From Discostella pseudostelligera (Eukaryota > Bacillariophyta > Thalassiosirophyceae > Thalassiosirales > Thalassiosiraceae): 12,259 nt of DNA. The stretch is taken from positions 1-12,259 of the forward strand of contig JALLBK010000454.1 in assembly GCA_036940085.1 (NCBI GenBank), read 5' to 3'. This document shows, in pieces, positions 1 through 6,967 of the stretch (positions within the stretch are counted from its first letter, which is position 1; each line of letters begins with the position of its first letter). The position numbers and the translations under genes are program-made. The notes under the pieces are model-generated. The model made no database searches, was not told the DNA's origin, and was given only the letters and a program-made list of their open reading frames with translations.

Positions 1-6
1 GTGGAC

Positions 7-26
7 GCTCTGGCCGTTGCCAGAGC
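7..26. other. Perfect short hairpin upstream of the 5' LTR
   Basis: An 8-bp perfect inverted repeat (gctctggc / gccagagc) encloses a 4-nt cgtt loop. It lies in the 55 bp before the recognisable 5' LTR. Nothing else in positions 1-55 is recognisable, and this stretch is not repeated upstream of the 3' LTR. It could be part of host DNA or of an older element. Function unknown. Confidence 0.45.
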
Positions 27-55
27 ACATCCTCCGTCCCGCCATAATTCAAACG

Positions 56-363
56 ACCCATAGTAGTAGCACGTACAGTAAAATAGGATCCTCTCACATC
101 TGTGCAACCATGTGAGTAGCCAATGCTGCCATGTTTAAGTTGTAGCAGACTAAAATAGACTATCTCCATACCGCCAATGGCCATGGCATACGTGGAGCTT
201 TAGATACAAAATACATAATACGGTAGCAACTCAACGGTAGCTCATCGTCGATGCCCCTCACGGATGTGCATTCCTGCTGGAGAGAGAAAGCTAGCAGCAA
301 TAGACAAAGTAACCATAATTTCATTATCGTATCAATTCTTCAATTACCTCTCTTCTTCCGACA
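56..363 (+). repeat. 5' long terminal repeat (LTR)
   Basis: Matches 5895-6220 in direct orientation from acccatagtagtagcacg to cttcttccgaca, at about 92% identity by hand count. Compared with the 3' copy it lacks 20 bp (ggcagccacgtgtaaccatg), apparently lost between short gg repeats. Many differences are CG in one copy against TG or CA in the other. The LTR should carry the promoter and polyadenylation signals, but I see no clear TATA box. The left boundary is where similarity to the 3' LTR stops; a clean TG start is not visible. The right boundary is set at the CA before ggt. Confidence 0.88.
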
Positions 364-428
364 GGTTGTTCAAACAGCTCTACCTGGAGCTAGAATCACC
401 CTTTCCTCCCCTACGAATTGCTTCCATC
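364..428 (+). other. Leader between 5' LTR and gag (primer-binding region)
   Basis: This stretch follows the 5' LTR directly and precedes the gag start, the place where a tRNA primer-binding site is expected. I cannot match it confidently to a tRNA 3' end. The tggagctagaatcaccc part is the only segment with a PBS-like look, but it lies further from the LTR than usual. Assigned by position rather than by motif. Confidence 0.3.
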
Positions 429-1802
429 ATGGCGAGCAACTATGAGAAGCCGCCCGTGTTTGCCCGGGATCGTACATCATACCTGGAAGGATAGCGATCT
501 CAAGAACGTGGAAAAGGCTAAATTCAATGGCTGCCACGGCACCAAAGAAGAGGTCTACACCTATGGCAGCAAGAAGGGGCTGGAGTTCCTTGTCAGCAAG
601 GTCATGCTCGACTTCCTTGCAGCAGCCGCAAGGCTGAACTGGAACTGGCACGAGACTTTCAACCAGTTTCCCCGCATCCTCTAAGACGCCCCCAGAACAG
701 CAGCCTGAGAAGAGGTGCTTCACAATCGCCCAGACCTCTACAACCTCGTCAAGGCCGGTTTCAAAACAGCCGCTGATCACCTCCTCATCAAGAAGTTGTT
801 GAACAACAACACTCTGCGCAGCCAGCAGTGGATTTACCTGGCACCCGGCGGCAACAAGTCATTCCTCCGGGACATCATGAGTCCGCCATTGGACCATCTC
901 TGTTGCTTCAATGAAATGATTCACATCTCAAAGCTTCTGCCCGAAGGCAACATCGCTGACCCGACACCAGCACTCCAAGTGCAATGGCTCTACATGAGCT
1001 ATCACTACCTCGACAGGGCAAAGTATGTCAAGAGCGGCAAGGTCCTCGAGACTGAGACTCTGGAGATGCTCACCGCATACTTCCAGGTCATTCACGACCA
1101 GAAGGTCGCTGATGGCTTGCTGTCCCGACAGCAGCAACAGTCGACGAAGTGCGACGAGTGCCATGACAACAAACAACAACACAAGCAGAAGCATACAATC
1201 ACTGCCACAATGATCGATGCAATCGAGGATGCGATTGCGATCACAGATGGGAACGCTCACACGACACGTTCTGCCATGGCTATGACAGCCACCGCTCTCA
1301 TGATGGCCACAACATTCTTGTACATCTTCATCCAGCAACCCATCGCTGATCCATGCGTGAAGCACTCTCAAGATGGCAGCCAGCACGTCATACATGGGCT
1401 GAGTGTTCACAGAACCCAGCCAATGCCACGCGTTGTCATCGAGCCATGATCGTCATGGCCATGACAGCCACTATGCAGAGGCTCACCATCGCGCTCCCAA
1501 TCGTCATCACCATGGAGTGATGATGAGCGCCATCGCTCAATGTCATCGTCCGATCGCTGGGTGGAACCAATGAAGCCTCCCTCATGTGATCTCATCGGAT
1601 ACAAGTCCAACTGAGCCGAGCCACCTCACAAGCGCAAGCACGCAAGCCACGGTAGTTCAAGTGGCCATGTCCCATGCAAAAGTCTGCCTTGTATGATGAT
1701 AAAGTTGATGGTGACCATTATGCTGTGGACTTCTGGGATGAGTTCAACCCTCTCCGGACATGTGACAGGCCGTGCCAGTGCCAAGTGAATCTATTTGTTT
1801 GA
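429..1802 (+). pseudogene. Broken gag-like capsid gene of the LTR element
   Basis: The likely start is the ATG at 429 (MASNYEKPPVFARDRTS). The reading then moves by a frameshift near 485 into another frame that runs to 1449, broken by TAA at 682 and TGA at 706. This middle part is the best preserved: helical and rich in charged and aromatic residues (for example QVQWLYMSYHYLDRAKYV), like a retroelement capsid. It ends in a run of glutamines followed by Cys/His. Downstream, His/Arg/Ser-rich codons are scattered over several frames, as in a nucleocapsid-type tail. A short acidic, aromatic segment (YDDKVDGDHYAVDFWDEF) closes in frame with TGA at 1800. I see no canonical CCHC knuckle. The gag assignment rests on position between LTR and pol and on composition. 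Confidence 0.6.
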
Positions 1803-2037
1803 TTGACGAGGCTCAGAAACAAAAAAAATACAACCAGTCAATTAGTAATACCGGCCACCATTTCATTGCATCTAACAGTTATTGTACAGAAGTAGTACCC
1901 CCTAAAAATAATTTTATGTTAACAAAATCAAACTAATCACTTAGTACTGGGAATGCACCCCAACTAGAATGCTTAATTAATTTCGAAACTAACGAAATAC
2001 TTCACAACAAATACGTTGGTGAAAATATCACCCAAAA
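1803..2037. other. Spacer between gag and pol
   Basis: An A/T-rich stretch with stops in the flanking gag and pol frames. One frame stays open from about 1805 to 1932 (reading EAQKQKKYNQSISNTGHHF) and could be a remnant of the gag tail or pol N-terminus, but I do not recognise it. Nothing else is supported here. Confidence 0.35.
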
Positions 2038-2654
2038 ATGGACCCCAGCGATGATGAGATCAGCCTGCCTGATGAAATCGAAGCTTTTCCAATCATTGTG
2101 TTTGAATTGGAAGAAACCGTGCAGACCACCGACTCAGATCGACCGCCATCAGAGCAAGATGCCAGCTGGTTGACACCGCTCAGCATACTCACTGCTGATA
2201 CCATTGGAGCATTGCACTCTCAAAAACTACTCAAAGTACTCTTTGACCCTGGCTCCACCTACACCTTCATCCATAGAAGGGCCTTACCATGGCATCGCCA
2301 GCCATTCAAGGTAAAAGATGCAAAGAAGATCAACATGATCAATGGAGCCAACTCCTGCAATGAAGTAGTTATCCTCCACAATAAATGCCTACCCAAGTTC
2401 GACAAAAGCTGATGGGTCAACGAGCAAAAGGCTATGATCTATGACCACAATACCAGATATGATGTCATACTGGGAACAGACTTCCTATCCAAGATGGTAT
2501 TGATATCAAATACAGTAGCAAAACCATGCAATGGTTTGAAAATGAATTGCCCATGTGAGATCCATTCTGCATGGACAACAAAGAGTTCTTAGCCATGGTC
2601 GACATGGTCGAGCAGCAATGCTTAGAAGAACATACGGCATGGACTGGTGCAACC
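2038..2654 (+). pseudogene. pol: retropepsin-like aspartic protease region
   Basis: The piece 2038-2412 begins with an acidic stretch (MDPSDDEISLPDEIE) and contains LKVLFDPGSTYTFIHRR, the retropepsin active-site motif with Asp at 2245-2247. The usual Ser or Thr after Asp is Pro here, which would probably impair catalysis. After TGA at 2410 the same frame continues to YDVILGTDFLSK, the second conserved protease block (ILGxDFL). A frameshift near 2493 leads to IKYSSKTMQWFENELPM, a segment I recall downstream of the protease in related elements, then a TGA at 2556. In the intact element this domain would cut Gag and Pol. Confidence 0.82.
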
Positions 2655-3691
2655 CAACCTGCTATGCCATCAAGATCCTCGATGCAAAGTATGATGCAGT
2701 GTCCATAGAGGACGTAGTCAAAGAATGCATGCATCTGAGTGAAGAGCAAAGAGCTGACCTTCAAGTGGTGCTCAGCAAGTTCCAAAAACTCTTCAGTGGA
2801 AAACTTGGAGTATTTCCCTATCAAAAATTTCATATTGAGCTTGATCCTGGAGCAAGGCCAAAGCATGTACGTCCATATGCAATACCCCGTATTCATCTGG
2901 CTGCATTCAAAAAGGAACTAGAGCACTTGGATAAGATAGGAGTACTGTCTCCCACAGGCGCTAGCGAATTGGGCTCTCCCACCTTCATTACACCAAGAAG
3001 GATGGCAGAGTGTGGTAGGTCAGTGACCTCCGTGAACTCAACAAAGTTGTACGCCGAAAGCAGTACCCGCTCCCAATCATATCAGACATCCTATCTCGAC
3101 GCAAGGAATACAGCTTCTTCTTCAAGCTGCTATCTCTATGCAGTACTATACCTTTGAGCTTGATGAAGAGGAAAAAGATGTGACAACCATTGTCATGCCA
3201 TTTGGCAAGTATCGATACAACGTCTTACCAATGGGCCTCAAGTGCTCACCAGACTTTGCACAGGAAACAATGGAAAGCATCTTCCATGATCTTCAAGATG
3301 AAGTCGAAGTGTACATTGATGACATTGGAGCCTCTCTGATGATTGGAAGAGTCACATGATTCTCCTTGAAAAGATCCTACAAAAGCTGCAGGACAACAGT
3401 TTCTCAGTTAACCCACTCAAGTGTAGTTGGGCAGTCCAAGAAACAGACTGGTTAGGATACTGATACTGGCTCACTCCATCTGGTTTAAAACCATGGAAGA
3501 AAAAGATTGATGCTGTACTCAAAATGGCCCCATCAAAGAATGTCAAACAACTTCCCGGTTTCATCGGTATGGTCAACTATTACCGTGACATGTCGTGGCC
3601 ACACAGAGCACACATACTTGCACCGCTTACAGCAAAAACGGGCACACCAAAGAAAGGTGCTAAGCCTTAGAAATTCGAGTGGACATTTGCC
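2655..3691 (+). pseudogene. pol: reverse transcriptase region
   Basis: Conserved blocks appear in order: KILDAKYDAVSIEDVVKE, LGVFPYQKFHIELDPGARP, RPYAIPRIHLAAFKKEL, then after a 1-bp loss near 2993 [21 protein letters not shown] (TAG at 3016) and [13 protein letters not shown]. The motif A aspartate codon, expected after FFKL, is destroyed by an indel at about 3130, where two bases replace the codon. [34 protein letters not shown] and the catalytic YIDD (3312-3323) follow. Another 1-bp loss at about 3333 leads into the connection domain with [32 protein letters not shown] and [12 protein letters not shown]. With motif A gone and four or more breaks, this is inactive. Confidence 0.92.
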
Positions 3692-4276
3692 ATGCAAAAA
3701 GCATTTGACCAGATGAAAGCACTCATGGCACATGACGTACTCTGTGCATACCCAAACCACAACGAGCCATTTGAAATCTTCACAGATGCATCTGACTATC
3801 AGATGGGCTCATGCATTATGCAAAAGGGACAACCAGTAGCATACTTCAGCAAGAAGCTAAACTCAGCCCAGCTGAATTACTTGACCATTGATAAGGAGCT
3901 ACTCTCCATTGTGATGATGCTCAAAGAATTCCGGTCAATGCTGCTATGTGCAACAATTACGATCCACACAGACCATCGCAACATCCTGAGCATTGGTGAC
4001 CTGTCACAGCAATGCCTCCATTGGATCTCATATGTTGATGAATATGGCCCAACACTCAAATACATTGAGGGCCCCAGAAATGTGATTGCCGATCATTTTT
4101 TGCAAATGCCATGGTCAGATGACCAGGCATCACCCACAGTGGGGAAGAAGAATGCCACTCCCGCTGACAATAGTGATATTGCCAGTGATGGTGACCCTCT
4201 CAACAATCACCATTCATGGATCAATGACATCAAAGATGTTATTGAATACTACACCTGCATAATCAAGGAAGAGTGA
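3692..4276 (+). pseudogene. pol: RNase H region (best-preserved piece)
   Basis: This 194-residue uninterrupted stretch contains a retroelement RNase H, which degrades RNA in RNA/DNA hybrids during cDNA synthesis. All four acidic residues are visible: Asp in IFTDASDYQMG (3785-3787), Glu in DKELLSIVMM (3896-3898), Asp in IHTDHRNIL (3971-3973) and Asp in NVIADHFLQMP (4091-4093). The tail after about 4110 is polar and acidic, a linker toward integrase. The frame continues upstream past TAG 3668 and downstream past TGA 4274, so the ends here are mutational. The ATG at 3692 is only the first Met of the piece, not a real start. Confidence 0.92.
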
Positions 4277-5462
4277 TTCCTCAACTTACCATCCAACATG
4301 GATGAAGACAATTCTTTAGACTTTGAAATGGTCAAGGAAGAGCAAGCCAATGACAATGTGCTGCAGAGCAGAGTATTGAAATACCCAGATCGATATTTGA
4401 CCAAGCAAATTGGCAATATCGAGGGCATTATATGCCTCCTGAAGCCAGGAGATGATCCATCCAACTGGAAGATTACACTGCCACAAGCATGATTGTTGCC
4501 AACAATTCAATGGTTCCACCAGGTAAGAGGACACCCTGGTGCAAAGCAACTCCTATTGCAAATAGACACACGCTGCTATCACAGTGACCTCAGGGGCCAG
4601 ATAGATAAGTTTAATTTTGAGCATTGTCAACGAAACAAGCTCAACGGTAAAGGATTGGACTCCTACCAGAATGAGAGATCAAGTCGATGCCATTCAACGA
4701 ATGCACAGTCAACCTCATCGGACCATGGATAGTACAAGTCCATGTGAAACCACTCGAGTTCAATGTGCTCACGGCCATTGACACTGTCACTAACCTAGTA
4801 GAACTAGTTAGAATTGACAATAAGACTTCGGCACATGTTGCATGACAATTTGTACAACTCTGGTTAGCACGATACCCGTGGCCAGAACGATGTGTGCATG
4901 ATAATGGTGGAGAATTTGTTGGACCCGAATTCCAAACGCTTATGCAGCAATGCAAAATCAAAGATGTCACCACCATGGCAAAGAACCCCGATGAATGAAT
5001 GCATCAAACAGTAGGTAATGTACTACGCATCCTATTACAGGGCGAACTGCCCAAGAACATATCCCATGCAAAGATTTTGTAGATGAAGCCCTCTCTATTG
5101 CCATGCATGCAATGAGAGCCGGAGTACACACAACCCTCAGTAGTAGCCCAGGAAGCCTAGTATGTAACAGAGACATGTTTCTCAACATTCCGCTTATTGC
5201 AGATTGGACAGCAATCACAAAGAAATGGCAACATCTCGTGAATGAAAATCTAATGCATGAAAATAGCTGCAGACGGCAATATGATTATCAACCACAACAA
5301 AAGGTACTAAAGAAGAACACCAATCCTCGTAAACTAGGAGAACGGACAAGTGGTCCATATGTAATTGAACAAGTCCACATGAATGGCACCATCACTATAA
5401 AGTTAAATGACAACACGTCTGAATGAATCAACATCCGCAGAGTGAAACCCTACAAGGAATAA
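4277..5462 (+). pseudogene. pol: integrase region with damaged zinc finger and DDE
   Basis: A linker with LNLPSNMDEDNSLDFEM leads to the zinc-binding domain. His-X4-His is present in WFHQVRGHPG (4517, 4532), but the first Cys of the C-X2-C pair is Phe (4616-4618, FNFEHCQRNKLNGKG). After a frameshift near 4655 the catalytic core shows TVNLIGPW with Asn (4711-4713) where family members have Asp, an intact Asp in VHDNGGEF (4900-4902), and the Glu region as NPDE-stop-MHQTVGN. The Asp-to-Glu spacing is 31 codons instead of about 36, so about five codons were deleted. A 1-bp loss near 5073 leads to the C-terminal part (RQYDYQPQQKVLKK, KLGERTSGPYVIEQVH, INIRRVKPYKE), ending at TAA 5460. It would have inserted the cDNA; this copy is dead. 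Confidence 0.9.
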
Positions 5463-5502
5463 TTCTGCTAATCTCCCCAGCGAAGTGACACACCTACCTA
5501 GA

Positions 5503-5757
5503 CTTAGCTGCAAATGTCGGCTGTGTCATGTCGGCTGGGAGGGGCAAATTTACACCTGAAATGTCGAATGTCGTGACATGTCGGCGACATGTCGACACAT
5601 TTAGCGAAAATATTATCGCTTAACGTATATCTACCTACATACATACTGATTCCTACGTACAGGGTAGGTACGGTAAGGTGATTTTGTGTCGCTGTGATAG
5701 CCTCATGTCCGCGAAATCCAGCGACAGTCTCGCATGTCCCCGACATGTCCAGCTAAG
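5503..5757. mobile_element. Nested 255-bp TIR element (MITE-like, hAT-like)
   Basis: The ends are inverted: the left begins cttagctgcaaatgtcgg and the reverse complement of the right reads cttagctggacatgtcgg, 16 of 18 matching. Both sides carry many atgtc/gacat words as subterminal repeats. The flanks are tacctaga (5495-5502) and gacctaga (5758-5765), an 8-bp duplication with one mismatch or a perfect 7-bp one. An 8-bp duplication and subterminal repeats fit non-autonomous hAT elements, but the tips do not clearly match a hAT consensus, so the superfamily is uncertain. It has no coding capacity. It lies just after the pol stop and before the polypurine tract, so it inserted into the retrotransposon. 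Confidence 0.75.
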
Positions 5758-5765
5758 GACCTAGA

Positions 5766-5876
5766 TGGAGGATAGTCAAACACAGGTTTTTTACTGGTTT
5801 TCCCCAGGAATGGGGTTTTGTCGGTTTTCCTTTGTAGCCCATGAGGACTAAGCTGAATACACCAGAGGTGCATCTT
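5766..5876. other. Retrotransposon tail between nested element and PPT
   Basis: Non-coding sequence of the element's 3' untranslated part. It contains T-rich and G-rich words (ggttttttactggttttcc, ggaatggggttttgtcgg), which give weak internal repetition of ggtttt. Nothing else is recognisable. Confidence 0.4.
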
Positions 5877-5889
5877 AGTGGGGAAGAGT
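5877..5889 (+). promoter_or_regulatory. Polypurine tract before the 3' LTR
   Basis: The run agtggggaagagt is almost all purine and lies 5 bp before similarity to the 5' LTR begins. That is where plus-strand DNA synthesis is primed in LTR elements. If the LTR really starts at the tg in gagtgcagtaccc (5889), the tract would abut it exactly. Confidence 0.65.
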
Positions 5890-5894
5890 GCAGT

Positions 5895-6220
5895 ACCCAT
5901 AGTAGTAGCACGTACGGTAAAATAGGGCAGCCACGTGTAACCATGGATCCTCGCACGTCTGCACAACCATGTGAGTAGCCAACGCTGCCACGTGTAAGTT
6001 GTAGCAGACTAAAATAGACTATCTCCATACCGCCAATGGCCATGGCATACGTGGAGCTTTAGATACAAAATACGTAGTATGGTAGCGGCTCAACAGTAGC
6101 TCATCGTCGATGCCCCTCACAGATGTGCGTTCCTGCTGGAGAGAGAAAGCTAGCAGTAATAGATAAAGTAACCATAATTTCATTATCGTCTCAACTTGTA
6201 GATTACCTCTTCTTCTGACA
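5895..6220 (+). repeat. 3' long terminal repeat (LTR)
   Basis: Direct copy of the 5' LTR, ending cttcttctgaca. It keeps the 20 bp missing from the 5' copy, so gccacgtgtaa occurs twice here (5930-5940 and 5987-5997), each with the palindrome CACGTG, a possible transcription factor site. In the 5' LTR the first copy is deleted and the second mutated. A minisatellite begins within a few bases of the right end. No duplicated target site is seen. Confidence 0.88.
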
Positions 6221-6224
6221 GGTA

Positions 6225-6439
6225 ACACACCAGTGTCTGAAGATGATGAACACTGGGATGTCATGAGGACCCCTTGTCTGACAAGATGATGAACCCCTGG
6301 AGGAGCAGACCCAGTATGTGAGATGATGTTTCTGAGATGATGATGAAAACATGAACTCTAGGAGATCCTGAATACCCGGAAACCTGAGATGCCATGGTGT
6401 CTGAGATGATGAACACCAGGAGATCCCCCAGTAGCTGAG
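6225..6439 (+). repeat. Degenerate minisatellite, left part
   Basis: Irregular copies of a unit near 30-40 bp with the consensus (gt)ctgagatgatgaacacc(t)ggagaccca. Clear cores lie at 6242, 6285 and 6405. The same unit in the same orientation resumes at 7896, so the stretch between is an insertion. The unit has no open frame of note. Confidence 0.75.
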
Positions 6440-6476
6440 GCCATTCCTTACAATCGATGCAATGAAAACGAAAAGT
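6440..6476. repeat. Left terminal inverted repeat of the 1456-bp element
   Basis: Pairs with 7864-7895 in inverted orientation, with four mismatches and a 5-nt gap (caatg present here only). Confidence 0.72.
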
Positions 6477-6487
6477 CATCAGCAATT

Positions 6488-6802
6488 TTGTCATATGTAG
6501 AATTTGTACCAGTTGGCGACGGTTCCACAAAATTCAGCAAGAGTGTGGTTCGGTGTGGTTTTTGTCAAACTTCCCTTCGACAAAAACTACCCCTACTTTT
6601 TGTGGATTTTTGTTGGACGAAATGCTCCGACGAAACGTCTCTACAGGCTGTGAATCTATGTAGGAATTTGGTACATGGTATTTGCTGCATATTTACCTAC
6701 CGCAGCCACCGCCAAATTGATGTTGACCCACACATCACCACCATGAAACAACATCATCCCAAATATCCCAATGGACAATGGCATCGATCGATATCTCAAT
6801 GA
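6488..6802 (+). CDS. Doubtful 104-residue ORF inside the TIR element
   Basis: This open frame begins shortly inside the left inverted repeat and stops just before the TA-flanked element. The protein (MSYVEFVPVGDGSTKFSKS at the start) has several Cys and His residues but no motif I recognise, and no DDE signature. The DNA under it contains a hairpin (gtttttgtc / gacaaaaac, 6558-6587) and T-rich repeats, which argue for non-coding transposon end sequence. It could be a fragment of a lost transposase, but nothing in the sequence shows that. Confidence 0.15.
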   Translation: MSYVEFVPVGDGSTKFSKSVVRCGFCQTSLRQKLPLLFVDFCWTKCSDETSLQAVNLCRNLVHGICCIFTYRSHRQIDVDPHITTMKQHHPKYPNGQWHRSISQ

Positions 6803-6820
6803 TCCCAGGCAGTCATATTA

Positions 6821-6965
6821 TGAGCCTTTCTAGAATTTACACAGGTCCGCAGCGAGAGAGTTGTGAGATTTCATACGAGAGCCTATAGAAGCCTACGTAG
6901 GACCACTTTTCGCTGCCAGACTTTGTCAGGAATTCTGTGGACCTGTTAAATTCTAGAAAGGCTCA
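6821..6965. mobile_element. 145-bp TA-flanked foldback element (mariner-like MITE)
   Basis: The left end tgagcctttctagaatttac (6821-6840) and the reverse complement of the right end agree over about 27-28 bp with one indel, running on into caggtcc. Weaker pairing continues inward (gcagcgagagag against cgctgcc). The dinucleotide TA sits directly outside each end (6819-6820, 6966-6967), the target duplication of Tc1/mariner-type elements. Length, lack of coding and near-complete foldback fit a MITE. It is nested in the 1456-bp element, so it inserted later. Confidence 0.78.
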
Positions 6966-6967
6966 TA

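Larger units (their letters stand above)
2038..5462 (+). pseudogene. pol: Degenerate pol polyprotein (PR-RT-RNH-INT)
   Basis: Following family motifs across frames gives an almost full-length Ty3/gypsy pol, from ATG 2038 to the natural TAA at 5460. Frameshifts lie near 2493, 2650, 2993, 3130, 3333, 4655 and 5073. Premature stops are TGA at 2410, 2556, 3461, 4274, 4490, 4672, 4843, 4996 and 5424, and TAG at 3016 and 3668; none is TAA. Several TGA codons sit where family members have arginine, and both TAG codons where they have tryptophan, as expected from C-to-T changes on either strand. A tandem GATACT duplication at about 3456-3467 made the TGA at 3461. The longest uninterrupted piece is RNase H (3692-4276). 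No functional polyprotein can be made from this copy. Domain details are in separate entries. Confidence 0.92.
56..6220 (+). mobile_element. Degenerate Ty3/gypsy-type LTR retrotransposon
   Basis: Two direct repeats of about 308 and 326 bp flank an interior of about 5.5 kb with a gag-like region and a pol in the order protease, reverse transcriptase, RNase H, integrase. That order defines Ty3/gypsy (Metaviridae-type) rather than Ty1/copia elements. Such elements copy themselves through an RNA intermediate, and integrase inserts the cDNA. This copy cannot do so itself: pol has at least 11 premature stops and about 7 frameshifts, and key residues are lost. The LTRs differ at about 25 positions plus a 20-bp and a 2-bp indel, so insertion was not recent. 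A 255-bp TIR element is nested near the 3' end. No target-site duplication is visible. The 3' side abuts a minisatellite while the 5' side does not. The motifs recall stramenopile elements, from memory. Confidence 0.93.

Noticed and set aside
427..1410. Minus-strand frames of 117 and 160 codons across the gag region.
   Set aside because: They are antisense shadows of the gag-like frame, which has the expected place and orientation in the retrotransposon.
2465..2896. Minus-strand 143-codon frame in pol.
   Set aside because: The plus strand carries recognisable protease and reverse transcriptase motifs here, so the minus frame is a shadow.
3507..3716. Plus-strand 69-codon frame in the reverse transcriptase connection region.
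   Set aside because: The correct frame for the family motifs ([18 protein letters not shown]) is another plus frame, so this one is out of register.
2410..5426. A variant genetic code in which TGA is read as an amino acid, because nine of eleven pol stops are TGA.
   Set aside because: pol also has about seven frameshifts, two TAG codons at Trp positions, lost catalytic residues and deletions. Several TGA codons sit at expected Arg positions, so CGA to TGA decay explains them more simply. Ordinary CGA codons also remain in pol.
5703..6264. Several minus-strand frames over the pol tail and 3' LTR.
   Set aside because: They cross a nested TIR element and an LTR and show no protein motif.
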